A DNA stretch of 64,000 nt from Pohlia nutans. Lineage: Eukaryota; Streptophyta; Bryopsida; Bryales; Mniaceae. Below, in pieces: positions 36,061-47,794 of the stretch (position 1 is the stretch's first letter; each line of letters starts with the position of its first letter). The stretch spans positions 18,505,009 to 18,569,008 of the forward strand of contig CM040100.1 in NCBI GenBank assembly GCA_022496805.1, read 5' to 3'. Under the pieces are notes generated by a model, which worked only from the letters and a program-made list of their open reading frames with translations, ran no database searches and was not told the DNA's origin. The position numbers and the translations under genes were made by a program.

Positions 36061-38057
36061 GGGTTAAAGCATATTTCTATTTGATGGAAAATTGAGATAA
36101 ATTCATTAGAAATTAATGCATTTTTAAAATTTTAGATAGATGTATGATAAATTGGCTAACGAATTTTTTTTTAAAAATCTAGCGCAAATTAAGAAGAATC
36201 CCATGTTTAAGCCCTAAATGACCAAGTATTCATTGTTTAGTTGGAAAAAAGTGTAGTCAATTGAAAAACAAAGATGCAAATACAAGGTATATCTGGGGCA
36301 AGAGGGTTGCCAATATGAGAAGATAAAGAGTAAGAGAAGTGCCACTTAGACCACGCTTTCATATATCGGTCATTGGTACTCAAAAGGTGGAAGCTACAGA
36401 TTCACCATAGAAATGAATGAACCCAAGAGTATGTTTTCCATTTGTTCTGAAATAGGTCTTAGGGAAGTCACTGCCGAAACTTTAGATAACCTTGAGAGAA
36501 CAAAATAGGATGTCATTTATTCATGGTTGATAAAAATTATAATTTTTTGATATACCATAGCCTCGAAGAGATGCCAAATAGCACAATACATATAACATAG
36601 GGTTATTTGTAATACCCAAAATTATGTTTATGGTATTTCTAAAATAGCATTATAATAATGGTAGACAACTTTATTATTATTTTTGGGACAAGTGTAGTGA
36701 GAGAAATTTAAGAACTAAATAAAAATTGTGTTAGTGAACACATTATGGATGTTGTAGTGATGTTGGCATAGTTTGTTTTGGAGTCTGCAGACTTCTTTCA
36801 ATGTTTTGGTGAAACAATTAGGTGAGCCAATTCTAATGGGCTCAAACATTCAACCAATTTTGTAAATAACATTTTGCTTCTTTTATATATGATGTCAATC
36901 TTGTTGTGTAATGAATTTGGTTACTTACGTTGTAGTGCAATACTAAGGCACGTTAAGGAAAATTCAAAAAAATACAAATAATGTAGGATCTGAATTACTC
37001 AAGAGATCATAATTTAAACTACACATAGGCTGGCAAAATCTTGAAGAAAGTAGAATTATTGAAAACTATAGAGCCCACTAAAATGCAAAAAATGAGGTAA
37101 ATAGCCCCCCAACAAACATGTGTTGTATGCTCATGAATCCCAAAGAATACATTAACTGACTTCCCTAGGAAATGGGTGGACAATCAGTGCTTTTTGGGAC
37201 CTTGGTTCTTGTCTTCTAGTGCCTTCCACCTACTCAATGCTCACATACAAGCCTGCCCTCAGGAGAGTGAAGCCCACCCAATCATTCTTGCAATGGGCAA
37301 TCATGGAGAAATTCAACTTCAAGAGCCCTTTGTTCACCCTTTCCACACTGAAGAATTGAGGGTTTTCAATTAATCATATTATGAAAAATATAATTCAAAT
37401 GGAATCAAATTTTATAACACCAAAATTAGTGAATCTTGAACATTATATAAGTTAGTCAAAAACCAAATAAATTGAAACAAAAAGAAGTCCACATAGGATT
37501 CACTCAAAACTGCTACAAAATAGTTGAGACCCAATTTGAGTTTCTTGGTCGTTGAGGCCTGTTGAGGGGTAAATCTTTTAGTGCTCAGATTTCTTTTCAG
37601 CAAAATGGATTATTTTATACCTCAGCGTATTGTTGCTCTTCTAGCTATTGAATCCTTCAAAGAATTGATAAAGGATTCAATTGTACCAAAATTAAAATCG
37701 GAGGAATGAAGCCTTGGTTTAGGGTTCTCCATAGCCATTGTCAAAGTTGAAGCTTTGAGCCACTAAAGTCAAGGTTACAGTGATCCACAATTATGATAGC
37801 ATGATAACACTCGAACACTCAAAGTCCCAAACTGACCTGCCTCCAGTTAGTGATGAATTGCAGCCCCCAACTCTAAATCCTTGGACGTTAATGCAAGCAC
37901 TGTTCACCTATGGGCCCCATTTTCTGGAATTTTCATTTTGGGCACTCTAAGGTCTTTTTTTGGCAACTTTGTTTTGCAAATTTGGGGCCTACGGTCCAAT
38001 TTTGGTTTAGGGAGATCCTCTTGGGAATTTTAAATCCTTGGAAGAGAGGGTTATTTT
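36061..38057. other. Intergenic DNA with decayed repeats
   Basis: I find no gene. The segments 36,460-36,560 and 37,070-37,170 resemble 55,571-55,660 and 55,785-55,860, in the same order, so a decayed common element (perhaps an LTR-type repeat) is likely. The stretch 37,366-37,560 resembles the peroxidase intron insertion. Confidence 0.4.
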
Positions 38058-38061
38058 TTAA

Positions 38062-38610
38062 CCCCTAAATGCCCAAGGCATTCACAAAAAAGTCAAACAA
38101 CACTTTCATATAGAGTTTGCTCATCAATAGCCTTTGATATATTTTTTGAAATATTTTTAATAAATGTAAACATATGGATCCTATTGATCCTCAATTTTTC
38201 AATTTTTCTTAATGCGTTATAAATTTCATATGATTTTTGAAGTAAAATACACAAAGAAATTCATATAAATTACAAAATTGTTCATAATAACCAAATTTTT
38301 TTATAAAGGGTTCAAGTTACAATGAAGAACCATAGGGGAAAATTCAATTTAAAATATATTTTTCTAAATTTGGAAATTTGATAATGACATATGCTTTGTA
38401 GTGTAGTTTGGATTATGACCTCTTGACATTGCAAATGCAATAAAATACTCAATATTATGATTTTTTTCAGATTTACAAAGTGAAATAGAAACTAGACTTG
38501 ATAAGCTCCATTTTCTTAGTTGGACTTGAAAGCAAAAATAATCATCTTTAAGGTTGAAATCGAATTTGAGCAACTACCATCCACTATTTGGATGCTTGGG
38601 CATTTAGGGG
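38062..38610. mobile_element. TTAA-flanked MITE with perfect tips
   Basis: This 549 bp element has perfectly matched tips: left CCCCTAAATGCCCAAG, right CTTGGGCATTTAGGGG. TTAA flanks it at 38,058-38,061 and 38,611-38,614. The interior differs from family A. Confidence 0.85.
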
Positions 38611-38614
38611 TTAA

Positions 38615-39065
38615 GGTGGGCCCCTACATGCACAAAATAGGGGGCAAATTTTTGTCCTCTTGCATTAACGCCCCAATGGATTTAGAGTCTTTCAATTGCA
38701 GCCCAAAGTCTTAATTGTGTTAATAGTTCCTTCTCAGAAGTACGATAGTCCATCCGAGTGGTATGATTGCAAGCTTCGATCAAATGGAATTTAAGTAAGA
38801 TCTATTGCAAAGTCACACCACGTCCACGGTGATAGGGCTCATTCCACAAGTACTCTGTTTCCATTATTTCACAAAAAGCCACACGCAGCCAGCTGGAGGA
38901 TTTGAAGGTAACAGACGAAATACTAAACAACGCGCTCCACCAGTAAGTAACTAATCGTCCAAAGCAGGGACCACAGTCGGCCCAGTAGACCTCCAAAATC
39001 AGACTCTGCTCAGTTTCGGTGCAAAATTAACAAGGTCAAATCCAGGATGTGCAGCTAACCGGATT
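38615..39065. other. Intergenic DNA, no gene seen
   Basis: No coding or repeat feature was recognised here. Confidence 0.35.
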
Positions 39066-39365
39066 AGAGCATGCCCACCCATGCCCTCCCAGAGTCTCTC
39101 ACACTCCAGAAGTAGATGAAAAGTGCCAAGGGAACTTCAAAAATATCTCTTGACTCTCAATTCTAGCGTGTTAAGAAATGGCCTCCAAATCACGTACTAT
39201 TTAGTTGACTACAACCTCACATTCTACTTGTGATTGGTTCATTGACTATTTGATGTGCACTTTTGATATGTGAGGGGCGTTCAAGGGTGGGGGAGTGTAA
39301 GTGCAAGGGCTCTTCAAATGTAGATGAATAATTTCAGTGAGTTAGTCATAGCGTGCATGGGTCAT
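39066..39365. repeat. GAGCA-type MITE copy carrying an empty TTAA site
   Basis: It starts GAGCATGCCCACCC and aligns over about 300 bp with the outer element at 16,833-17,567, but lacks the TTAA insertion. The right end is not sharply defined. Confidence 0.55.
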
Positions 39366-39907
39366 AGCATTCTTATGGCCCAGGCGAAATATATTTTGTA
39401 CTAGAAAGACCGGCTGCGTAACGTTGGCCTTTAGCATACAGCAGTCGTGTAGAACCAGGATACAAAATGAGACCCAAAATCACACCATCATCACCAACTT
39501 AGCATCAAATTTTGCATTACATACTCTCCAAGTGAATTGTCGCCATCACAATTTGGCTCTAAGAGCATGGCTAGCAGTTGCTCATTATGCACCAAGTTCA
39601 CATGCAAGATGGTGTGTGAGAAATGAAAACTTCCCAAGCAACAACCAGCAAGCACACTTGGAATAAAGTGCATCAACCAATTACTTATTACTACATGGGA
39701 CAATCAGAATGGCGGAAAATAAACTTACTAAAATTAACTTCATAGAATATGAACTTTTGAGAATAGGACAAAGAGCTTGATGTGAGAACCAGCCCTCGCT
39801 ATATTGACAATATTTGGTGTGCAAATATCAAACTCCACACCATAAGAGGTACTTTATAATCCACAAATAAAGTTAGTGAGTAGAAAACAACTGCTGCTGG
39901 CCATGCT
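39366..39907. other. Intergenic DNA, no gene seen
   Basis: Nothing beyond short frames without domains was seen here. Confidence 0.35.
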
Positions 39908-39911
39908 TTAA

Positions 39912-40479
39912 CCCCTAACTGCCCAACCATGCATATTTTGCATGATGTACGGATTTGGACTCCGATTTCTCATCCATCATGCACTTTTTGCAGTGTGGAT
40001 TTTTTACTGAAACTTTTATGGGAAGTTAGCTTCGTGCATGTGTGATCCGATTAGAAAGGAGATGATTTGTGAAATTTTTATGCCTCATTTCATGTTGTAG
40101 TGTTCCGCCCAAAATTTCAAAGATTTTAATCTAAAAGTGCTCTTGAAAAAGTCAACTACTAAAATTAAGCAACCAAAAAATCTCCAAAAATCACTACACT
40201 TAGAGTATTACATTTCAACCCATCACAAAAAAATTCATTATTAGATTGTCAATATCTTATTCGTAATCATATTACAAAACAGCTCTAAATTTTAAGTTTG
40301 AAAATTTATACATAAATATTGGTGATAGCAATTGCAAATCTAACCATATGGATAGAATCGAAAATTCATAATGTACAACTTTTATTCATTCGTCAAGTTG
40401 AAAATATCCCTCTTAGTTACATTTTATAATGCATCTTTGGAAAACTGCCAAATCTGAAAAGGGTGAGAACATTTAGGGG
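39912..40479. mobile_element. TTAA-flanked MITE, family A, inverted copy
   Basis: This 568 bp element is flanked by TTAA at 39,908-39,911 and 40,480-40,483, with tips CCCCTAACTGCCC and ACATTTAGGGG. It is the reverse complement of the family A copy that holds the giant element and shows the uninterrupted sequence at the giant insertion point (near 40,180-40,210). Confidence 0.8.
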
Positions 40480-40659
40480 TTAACTGCACATGTATTTGTG
40501 CTAGCTAGCTCATTACGCTGCGGCAGAGACTTGTGGGGTCTTATCAACAAGCGAGCGAGGTCCACTAAGTAGTTCGAATTTACAACAATACTCGTCAATC
40601 CACAGACTTCACAATCACGACCATTTGGGGTTGATGTACAGTTTGATTGGTGGTCGGAT

Positions 40660-41476
40660 TCACGGATTCATTCATAACTTCGTGAACAATTCATAAGAAC
40701 GTGCATGGGAATCATGAGCAACTCGATCCGATAACATATATTTGCAATATATCGATCCATGCATTGATCAACAGAAAACCCCGGGCGAACAACCTACATT
40801 AGATTGAATGAATGTGCGACTCACGCATTAACTTCTTTCAATATGCAGGGATGTGACGCTTCCGTGCTGATCGATTCTCCGTCGGAGAGAAACGTACGAC
40901 CCTTCAGGACTTCGAGGTCATTGACGCCGCCAAATCCGATGTCGAGAAACAATGCCCCGGCGTCGTCTCCTGCGCCGACATCACCGCCATCGCCTCGCAA
41001 CTCAGTGTGAAAAAGGTACGCCCACTTCACGAATCTCTCCACACCGATCACATGTAGGGATCAAATTCAGTACAGTCCCTGGGGTTCAAACAACAAATCT
41101 TCGTACTACGTCAAATCATGTTACCCCAAGTAATACGAGCTGAATAATTGAAAGGCTCTCAACGCATGTCGATGTGTAATCCGGTTCGATCGGAACATAC
41201 TCAGGATTTGGATTCCACCAACGCAAGCTCTGGATTGATACGTTCAGATTCCTGACATGTGTGTACGTGTCTTGGGTTCACGATTCAGCTGTCCGGGGGG
41301 CGGATCACGTCGGACCATGTGCTGCAGGAATTGAAGACGCCGACACGCAGCCGCTCGTGGCCCGGCTCATTGTCGCCGACACCTTCAACCGCAAATTCGC
41401 CGCCGCCATAACCAAGATCGGCGTGCTCACGGGCTCCCAAGGCCAAATCCGCACCAACTGCCGCCGCTTCAACTAA
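40660..41476 (+). pseudogene. Class III peroxidase pseudogene
   Basis: This is a broken relative of the three-exon gene at 14,623-16,198. Intron 1 remnants begin near 40,660. Exon 2 (40,849-41,015) is 167 nt instead of 177, a 10 nt loss that shifts the frame after SERNVRP. Intron 2 (41,016-41,288) aligns closely with the intact gene's intron. The last exon (41,289-41,476) keeps its first codons and the C-terminal end (TNCRRFN) but has lost about 367 nt, including the proximal haem His. Exon 1 with the signal peptide and distal His is absent upstream, where a MITE now lies. It cannot encode a working peroxidase. Confidence 0.9.
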
Positions 41477-41689
41477 TTGTCTAGCGCCGTCAGTAGTAGC
41501 CCCGCATTCAATTGCAACCCCGGCCGTCAAATTCATATTCCTAAATTTCATTTTTTCTCGGTCTGAGCGCACTCGTACAACACTGTTTGTTCACCGGTGC
41601 CACCAACGAACTAGGGCTTCCACGGTGACCGGGGAGTGAACACGGTCATCATTGACCGCCCGTCGTCACGCTCGCAAAACCCAAGCCGT

Positions 41690-43172
41690 CCGCAGAGCTG
41701 TCTTTTCGCAGCACCACTGCCTGTTCCTCAGTGAAGAAAGCCGTCCTTCGCACCCGTGCGCGTCTCGTAGCTTCGTTTTCGCCACCGTGGTATGTACTCT
41801 TCGTGGTTTTTCCTTCATTGCAGCTTCCGCTTGGTCGAAGTTTCGCTTTGGTGTTCTAGGGTTTAGGCGGTTTTAGGTTTTTTTTGTCACATGTCTTTCT
41901 GCGTGTGAGAGCATGTGGTAACCAAGGGATGAGATTCTAATTGCGATATGGAGGTGGCAGTTACTGTTCCTCGCATGAGGTTAAGTTTCCGTTCGAGGGA
42001 AGTTCTGAGTCACTTTTGACCTACAACTTGCAAGTTGTTGCGCATTTCCGAGCTTTATCCAGGTCAGTCCGATCCTCTTTTCACCGCCCTCTTTAGCCGT
42101 CTCTTTAACGTTTTCTCAGCCGACGATTGCGCTATTGGATAGCGGTTGTAGGGAGCATCCGTTCGGTGAGTATATCTCATGTGCTCTGTTTTCTTTCGAC
42201 GTTGTTTTCTTTCGAGAATATTGTGATTAAATTTGAATAGTTTCATTTTAATTTAGCTGTTACAAGTTGTTGCGCATTTATCGAGCTTCAGTCCGATTGC
42301 TCCTCTTTTAATGCTCCAGGGAGTTCTTTTTTGTGTATGGAAGAGTCGCTTATTGTTTGCATGTGGCGAAGGTGCTTCACTTGATTTCCGTGTGAGGTAT
42401 CACTGATTTTCGATCGATATAATTGTTGTTGGATGGTACGATATCGTTGGCTTGATATCGTTCAACGTTGATTCGAGGATATTGTGATTAAATTTGAATA
42501 GTTTCATTTTAATTTAGCTGTTACAAGTTGTTGCGTATTTATTGAGCTTCAGTTCGATTGCTCCTCTTTTCACCGCCGTCTCTTCATTTTGCGATTTCAA
42601 GTGTGACATTCGTTATCTTGACATATCTGGTTATGCTCAGATTAAGTGTATCGTTGATTGAGATAATTTCAGAAGTCGATTTTGCAAAACATTTAGTACA
42701 TTTTGCAAAACATTTGGTTCTATGTGAACGTTGGTGGTCAGTGCTTGTTAGTTTCCGGATTGCATCAGGATTAGGTTAATTAGGTAGTGACCTAATTACG
42801 TCAAGAGTTAGTTGCTCAGATCCTTTGAACCAGAAGACGATTGTGATACTAACGCCGTGGATAATTATGGCAGACTAAGCGCACAAAGAAGGCCGGAATC
42901 GTTGGCAAATACGGTATGTCATTCTTGTGATATCCATGATTATTCATTCGTTATATATTGGTTTTCATTTTTTTGACATCGCTCTGTTGTTGATATAAGT
43001 AGTTTGTTGTTTTTTCTTGGATGAGAATGACTTTAAGATCCAGGGTGTATTAAATTTGTATCAGTAACCGAATGCACTTGGATACTAACATTAAATTCTT
43101 GGGTCTGCAGGTACCCGTTATGGTGCCAGTTTGAGGAAGCAGATCAAGAAGACGGAGGTCAGCCAGCACTAG
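41690..43172 (+). pseudogene. RPL37A: eL43 (RPL37A) gene fragment: promoter and first exons
   Basis: Exon 1 is 5' leader and ends GCCACCGTG (41,781-41,789) directly before a GTATGT donor. In eL43 genes this codon is ATG followed by the intron, so the start codon appears mutated to GTG. Exon 2 (42,874-42,913) and exon 3 (from 43,111) encode TKRTKKAGIVGKYG then TRYGASLRKQIKKTEVSQH, the N-terminus of the large-subunit protein eL43, and then TAG (43,170). The remaining two thirds, including the zinc-binding cysteines, are missing. Intron 1 contains an AAACCCTA-type telo box (near 41,859) usual for plant ribosomal protein genes. The fragment leads straight into the frame at 43,184, as if its promoter had been captured. 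Confidence 0.85.
42218..42568 (+). repeat. Direct duplication within eL43 intron 1
   Basis: About 90 bp at 42,218-42,310 (start ATATTGTGATTAAATTTG) recur at 42,478-42,568; a shorter diverged copy lies near 42,030-42,100. It is intronic, and a role is unknown. Confidence 0.6.
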
Positions 43173-43183
43173 TTGGGGTTGAA

Positions 43184-44719
43184 ATGGAAAATTTCACCCT
43201 TGTACCCCTTACAGCCAGGCAGTTAGCGGAGTCTAGAATGCCAGAGCTCTCGGTGCAAACCTCCCAACGTTGCTCAAGCACCCAAACTGATCCTGTGTCT
43301 GCAAGAACGTTCGAGAATTTGAAGGAGTGGCCAAACTTTAAAGAGGATGCAGGTGCAATTCTCCTAATATTGGACAATGAGACACCAAAGTATGTGTCCC
43401 CAACAAACCTTTACCCTTTAGCACCATGTGGTGATGAGGTTGGTGTAAGAGGTGCGTTGGAAACCCTTCATTTTCCAGCTATTGAGATGTTGGCTGCTCA
43501 CCTACATATCCCATTTGCCTTCAGATCAGGTGGAAGTGGTCGCAGTTACAGTTACACAGATATGGTTATCCTTGATTTGTCTGCCCCACAAGGTGTAGGA
43601 GAGCGGATGGAGTTATCTCACAGAGTGTATGGAAATGGTGAAGCAAAGGGTCCTTGGCAATGGGAGGTTCAAGGGGCAAGTAATCTACTTGAAGTATTGC
43701 GGGATACAAAGAAGGGAGCAAAAACAATAGAGATAGTGCAGCAGCTGTATGGGGATATGGTTTTAGATGAAAGTAAGTATGGTTTCATCTCAAATTACAA
43801 CCAAACCATATTTTTTAGGAGAGCAGACAATGTGTCGGATAAGACCCTAGAGTTTTCACCAACTATTTTAGTTGATGAATCTCCATTGATTGCATTTCTT
43901 TTTGTTCTGTTTCGAGCACATGGAGAGAGACATGTGAAGCAGTTGCTACCAAGAGCATCTGTTCCTTTTACTCCTAGACGGGGTTATATTATGACGCTAC
44001 CTCGAGTGACTAGTACAAGTGCCAAAGGAAGGAAAAGGATGGATCGAGAGAGCACAATTGTCTTGGAGGCTGGTGGAAAATGGCCAAGAATGGGCACAAA
44101 AAGATTTGTTGAGGTTGAGCTTTCAAATTTCTTTGTTGATTTCTATACCTCAGATGCCTTCAGTTCCTTACCTGACTATAAGCTTGAGGATTTGGGTTTG
44201 ACTGGGCAAGTAGTTGGATTGGGGACGTATGGCAATGTGCTGGAGGGAGTGCTTGGAGGATGTTTACCTGCTGCGATTAAACTCTTTGATTTCGGATAAA
44301 GGGGGCGAGAGAGGCATTTGTTACAGAGCAAAAAGGCTACAAGTATTTGAAACCGCTTCAACGGAAGTGTGCCAGTTCTATATGCAGTGGGATGCATGTC
44401 CCACTGTAACATTGTATTCATGGCTTTATCAGATGAAGGGATTTCCAAGCTTGGGACTTCACCATTGACACGTAGCCTGAAGAAGCAAGTTTTAGAGGCG
44501 TTGGATGATATTCATAATCATGGAATATTGCACAACGATGTAAAGTTGGAGCATGTCCTTATATCCCAAGGGGCACCAAAGTTTATAGATTTTCAGGGAA
44601 GCTCTAACTCAGCATCAGATGAAGACTTTACGGATATACAAAATTTATGCGAGTGTTGTTGGAAGATGAGAGTGAAGCTTGAGATGTGGTATTTAACATC
44701 ATCTCTCTCAAAACATTGA
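43184..44719 (+). pseudogene. Nuclease-kinase-like (Crinkler-type) gene, frameshifted
   Basis: The first 371 codons (43,184-44,299) start 12 nt after the eL43 stop. Residues about 60-290 have the pattern of a PD-(D/E)XK-like module (WQWEVQGASNLLEVL, QLYGDMVLDESKYGFIS). A kinase N-lobe follows with GLGTYGNVLEG and AAIKLFD. The frame then breaks: the expected sequence moves to another frame near 44,300-44,313 and back near 44,365, so the two shifts cancel. The C-lobe (44,369-44,719) has HNDVKLEHVLI as catalytic loop and IDFQ in place of DFG. Such nuclease plus kinase architectures occur in Crinkler-like proteins of fungi, oomycetes and early land plants. As it stands no full kinase is made unless an intron removes the shifts. 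The family assignment is from memory. Confidence 0.65.
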
Positions 44720-45616
44720 TTTAAGGTACGGAGATTTTTGTTACCATTATTCATTTACCTCAATTTTTCTCTAGACAGGATCGCTTCCACTCTAGAAGTA
44801 TTGTAATGATCTGGGAAAGTGCTCGATCTCCTTGCCGCCCATTGTGATTGTCAGATATGTGTACCATATTGCAATGACTGGTCTTTAGGACTTGTTACTT
44901 TTCTCTTCTTCAACCCCTACTATGAAGCTGTGCATTAGGGTTACCATTGTTGGCATCGTCCTTGAAGTGATTGTGTGATCTTTAATTCATTTATTTTTCG
45001 GCTATCTTGTATGTATGTACAATCCTTGGTACCGATCTGCACTTAATTTGGTGCAGTTTTGCAGAATGTGATTAGTTGTGGTTCGAATGTCATGCAATTA
45101 ATTGAATGTCTACATTTCACCCGATTACTTGGTCCTGCCATTGGAGGATTCATCTTCTTGGTTGCCCGTAGAATCTGACAAAGAATCAGGCATCACTGGT
45201 TACATTTCCATGAAGTTGCTTTGACATTCTTTTTTGGAAGTTGTGGGAGGCTGACTGGCCGTTGTTTTCATTTTGTTGAGAGTGATAATCTGGTACCCTG
45301 TTTGGGGATATTTAGGGCCGCTTCACACTATGGCCAAAGGACGAGAGGCTGTCAATTTCCACCAATTAGACTGCAAGAAACCAAGAGTTCGGCCTCTCGA
45401 CCCTTCACACTAGAGGCCAAAGTCCAAAGGCCGTTGTCCTCCAAAATGCTTACATGGCAACACTTTTTGACCAAGGTGATGGCCTCTCGAAAGGAAGTTT
45501 GGGTTGAACGGGAATGGAAACCCAAACTATGATCGAGAGGTTGTCAATTTGGACTCTCAACAAAGTTTAGCCACTCAATCCCATACCTCTCGACTTGGAC
45601 GACCCTTAATTCTTCA
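44720..45616. other. 3' flank and intergenic DNA
   Basis: No gene is seen. Between 45,310 and 45,600 the motif CCTCTCGA and its inverse recur several times (GAGAGGCTGTCAATTT, GAGAGGTTGTCAATTT), suggesting a small inverted-repeat element that I could not delimit. Confidence 0.4.
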
Positions 45617-45948
45617 CCCTTTAACGTCTGGATTCGACAGGGATTTCGAAGATGCCTTATAAAACGTTTGATGAATAACAAAAACGTTATTTTATTCTAC
45701 TTATTTTGGAAAATCATGTTTAAGGTCTTACTTTTGGAACTAAGAATGAAACTTGACATAAACCGATTTTGTTATTTTTTAAAAATCACTCTATATTATT
45801 TTGTAAATCTGTAATGTACAAATGATAGTCAACTAGTAGAAGAACCAAAAGAAATTCGAATGGATGAAAAAGTGTAGAGGATGTAGTCAAGAGAAATGTT
45901 ACAATCTATTCGTCGTCCATTATATGAACGTAGGCACATCAAAGGGTT
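45617..45948. mobile_element. Possible TTAA-type MITE
   Basis: Tips CCCTTTAACGTC and its inverse-like ACATCAAAGGG resemble each other, and the right end is followed by TTAA. The left flank reads TTCA, so one side has changed if this is real. A similar CCTTTAACGTCCC start occurs at about 28,960. Confidence 0.4.
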
Positions 45949-46711
45949 AAATGTCAATTCAACCCCTCAACTTGGTTTTTTGGAGTTTTCAAACCACTTA
46001 GATCATGAAATGCTAATACACCTTTGTCCCATAATAAGCTTCATGTAGAAGACAAATTGAAAAATTGAAAGCCACCATTGCAGTCCAATGGAATGGACTT
46101 TGAGCAAAGAGGAGGCTTATTTGTGGAACAAATTGAAAAGGGAATCAAGAAGCTTATTATAGGATAGACAGAGTAATGAAAAAATGTTTTTATGATTTGT
46201 TTTTTCAATCATCACCCATGACAAGAATAATATGTACTTGCATTTTTAGAATGAAGACTACTATGTTGTGGGTCGAGTTAAAACAACCCTATCGAACTAT
46301 GCGGGTGATGGGCTCCCACCAGGCTGGGCAATCGAGCAGTCCGGGGCTTCATCCTCTTGACTCATCCCTTCATTGCATGCCCGCGTCCCTCGTCTCCCTC
46401 GTTATGTCCTCGCCACAACCGCACAATAACTACAGAAGTTGCACAACACACAAGTTCAGAACGCAACAACGAGCCATCAATAAATCCAATGTCTGCAATC
46501 CCATTAACTCATGCTACACGTGATGCAAACCAATTCTTTCTACACAATTGCAAAAACCTGAACATTGCAAAAATCAAATCTCAAAACCTGCACAAAACCT
46601 ACATGTCTGTCCCTAAGCATTGGAGCCAACACAAAGAAACCAGTAATGGACGGTCTCGCTCCCCCTCCTCCACTTTCACATGGTTGAGCAATCTCCATAA
46701 TCAAGTTGTAG

Positions 46712-46885
46712 CACTACAAGCAGAGGCGTCGTTTCTCACTATGGGGAATCCTGTTCATTGTCGCTTTTCACTGTACTTGCTTGTCCTACGAATCGCACTC
46801 ACCAAGTCCAACCAAAAAATTGGTGAGTGCGAAGTAGCGCCATTTGACTCACAGGAGTGAAAAGCGATGCCTTCTCCTTGTAGTG
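46712..46885. mobile_element. CACTA-type MITE, copy 2
   Basis: This 174 bp element has tips CACTACAAGCAGAGGCGTC and GCCTTCTCCTTGTAGTG. The 3 bp duplication TAG is at 46,709-46,711 and 46,886-46,888. It is the same family as 13,440-13,622. Confidence 0.85.
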
Positions 46886-47003
46886 TAGCCCCTGGGAGCT
46901 GAGCGCACCAACTTACTTTCTGAAACCCTAAAGAAGTTCCATCACCACTGAAATCCTTGGCCTGCCCATTCTCCATCACCTCACACTTGTTCAATCACAA
47001 GGA

Positions 47004-47118
47004 CACTGGTAGAAAAGGTGGCACTGCCGAGGGAGATACCTAGACAAGTGGTGTGCAATCCCACACATGCACAAAGATATTGCCCCTAGGGAGCGTCACC
47101 TTTTTTACTAGTAGAGTG
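47004..47118. mobile_element. Possible CACTA-like MITE
   Basis: The ends CACTGGTAGAAAAGGTG and CACCTTTTTTACTAGTAGAGTG are inverted but imperfect. The flanking 3 bp differ, so this is tentative. Confidence 0.4.
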
Positions 47119-47612
47119 AGTCCATCAGCTTATGTTTTCTTCATCTCTCCGTTTGATGTAGTAATTGGTTTTGTATATCTTACCATAGTTTGTTCTCTCC
47201 GATGGCTTTATAAATTTTTTTGTGCAGGTTTTGAGATTTGATTTTTGCAATGTTCAGTTTTTGAAATTGTGCAGAACTGAGTTGGCTTGCATTATGTGTA
47301 GCATGAGTTCGTGGGATTGCAGACATTGGATTTATTGATGGCTAGTTGTTGCCTTCTGAACTTGTGTGTTGTGCGGCTTCTGTAGTTGTTGTGCGACTGT
47401 GGCAAGGACATGACGAGGGAGACGAGGGACGCGAGCAGGCGATGAAGGGATGAGTCGAGGAGGATGAAGCCCCGGGCTACCCGATTGCCCGGCTTGGTGG
47501 GAGCCCACCGCCTCATAATTTGATGGGGTTGTTTTAACGCAACCCCTATGTTTTAATTTGAGGTTAAAATTCAAAAAACTCCTTTCTTTCTAAATGAGAA
47601 AATGGTGTTTAA

Positions 47613-47750
47613 CCCCTAACTGCCTCAGTGTCCATTTTTAGGACGATGTACAGATTTCATCTATCATGCACTTTTTGCAGTGTGGAATTTTTACTGTAGA
47701 AACCACCAAAAATTTGAGCTTTCTCTAGAACAAGGCTGGGCGGTAAAGGA
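47613..47750. mobile_element. Short TTAA-flanked MITE remnant
   Basis: TTAA lies at 47,609-47,612 and 47,751-47,754. The left tip is CCCCTAACTGCC, and the right side is a weak inverse (GGCGGTAAAGGA). The left 80 bp match the start of the family A copy at 39,912, so it is probably an internally deleted family A copy. Confidence 0.5.
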
Positions 47751-47794
47751 TTAAAGCAAACGTCCTAATTCCCCATATATAGAAGTAGAATTAA

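Larger units (their letters stand above)
46259..47552. mobile_element. Fold-back element with long inverted arms
   Basis: About 330 bp at 46,259-46,600 is repeated inverted at about 47,220-47,552 with modest divergence; both outer tips contain GTTAAAACAACCC. The centre holds the CACTA MITE (46,712-46,885) and a further CACTA-like piece (47,004-47,118). No transposase frame exists. Long arms suggest a Mutator-like or fold-back class element, but no target duplication was identified. Confidence 0.65.

Noticed and set aside
37176..37373. 65-codon frame with ordinary composition
   Set aside because: Too short, no domain, and within a region of decayed repeats.
46357..46860. 167-codon frame
   Set aside because: It crosses the arm of the fold-back element and the CACTA MITE; no domain.
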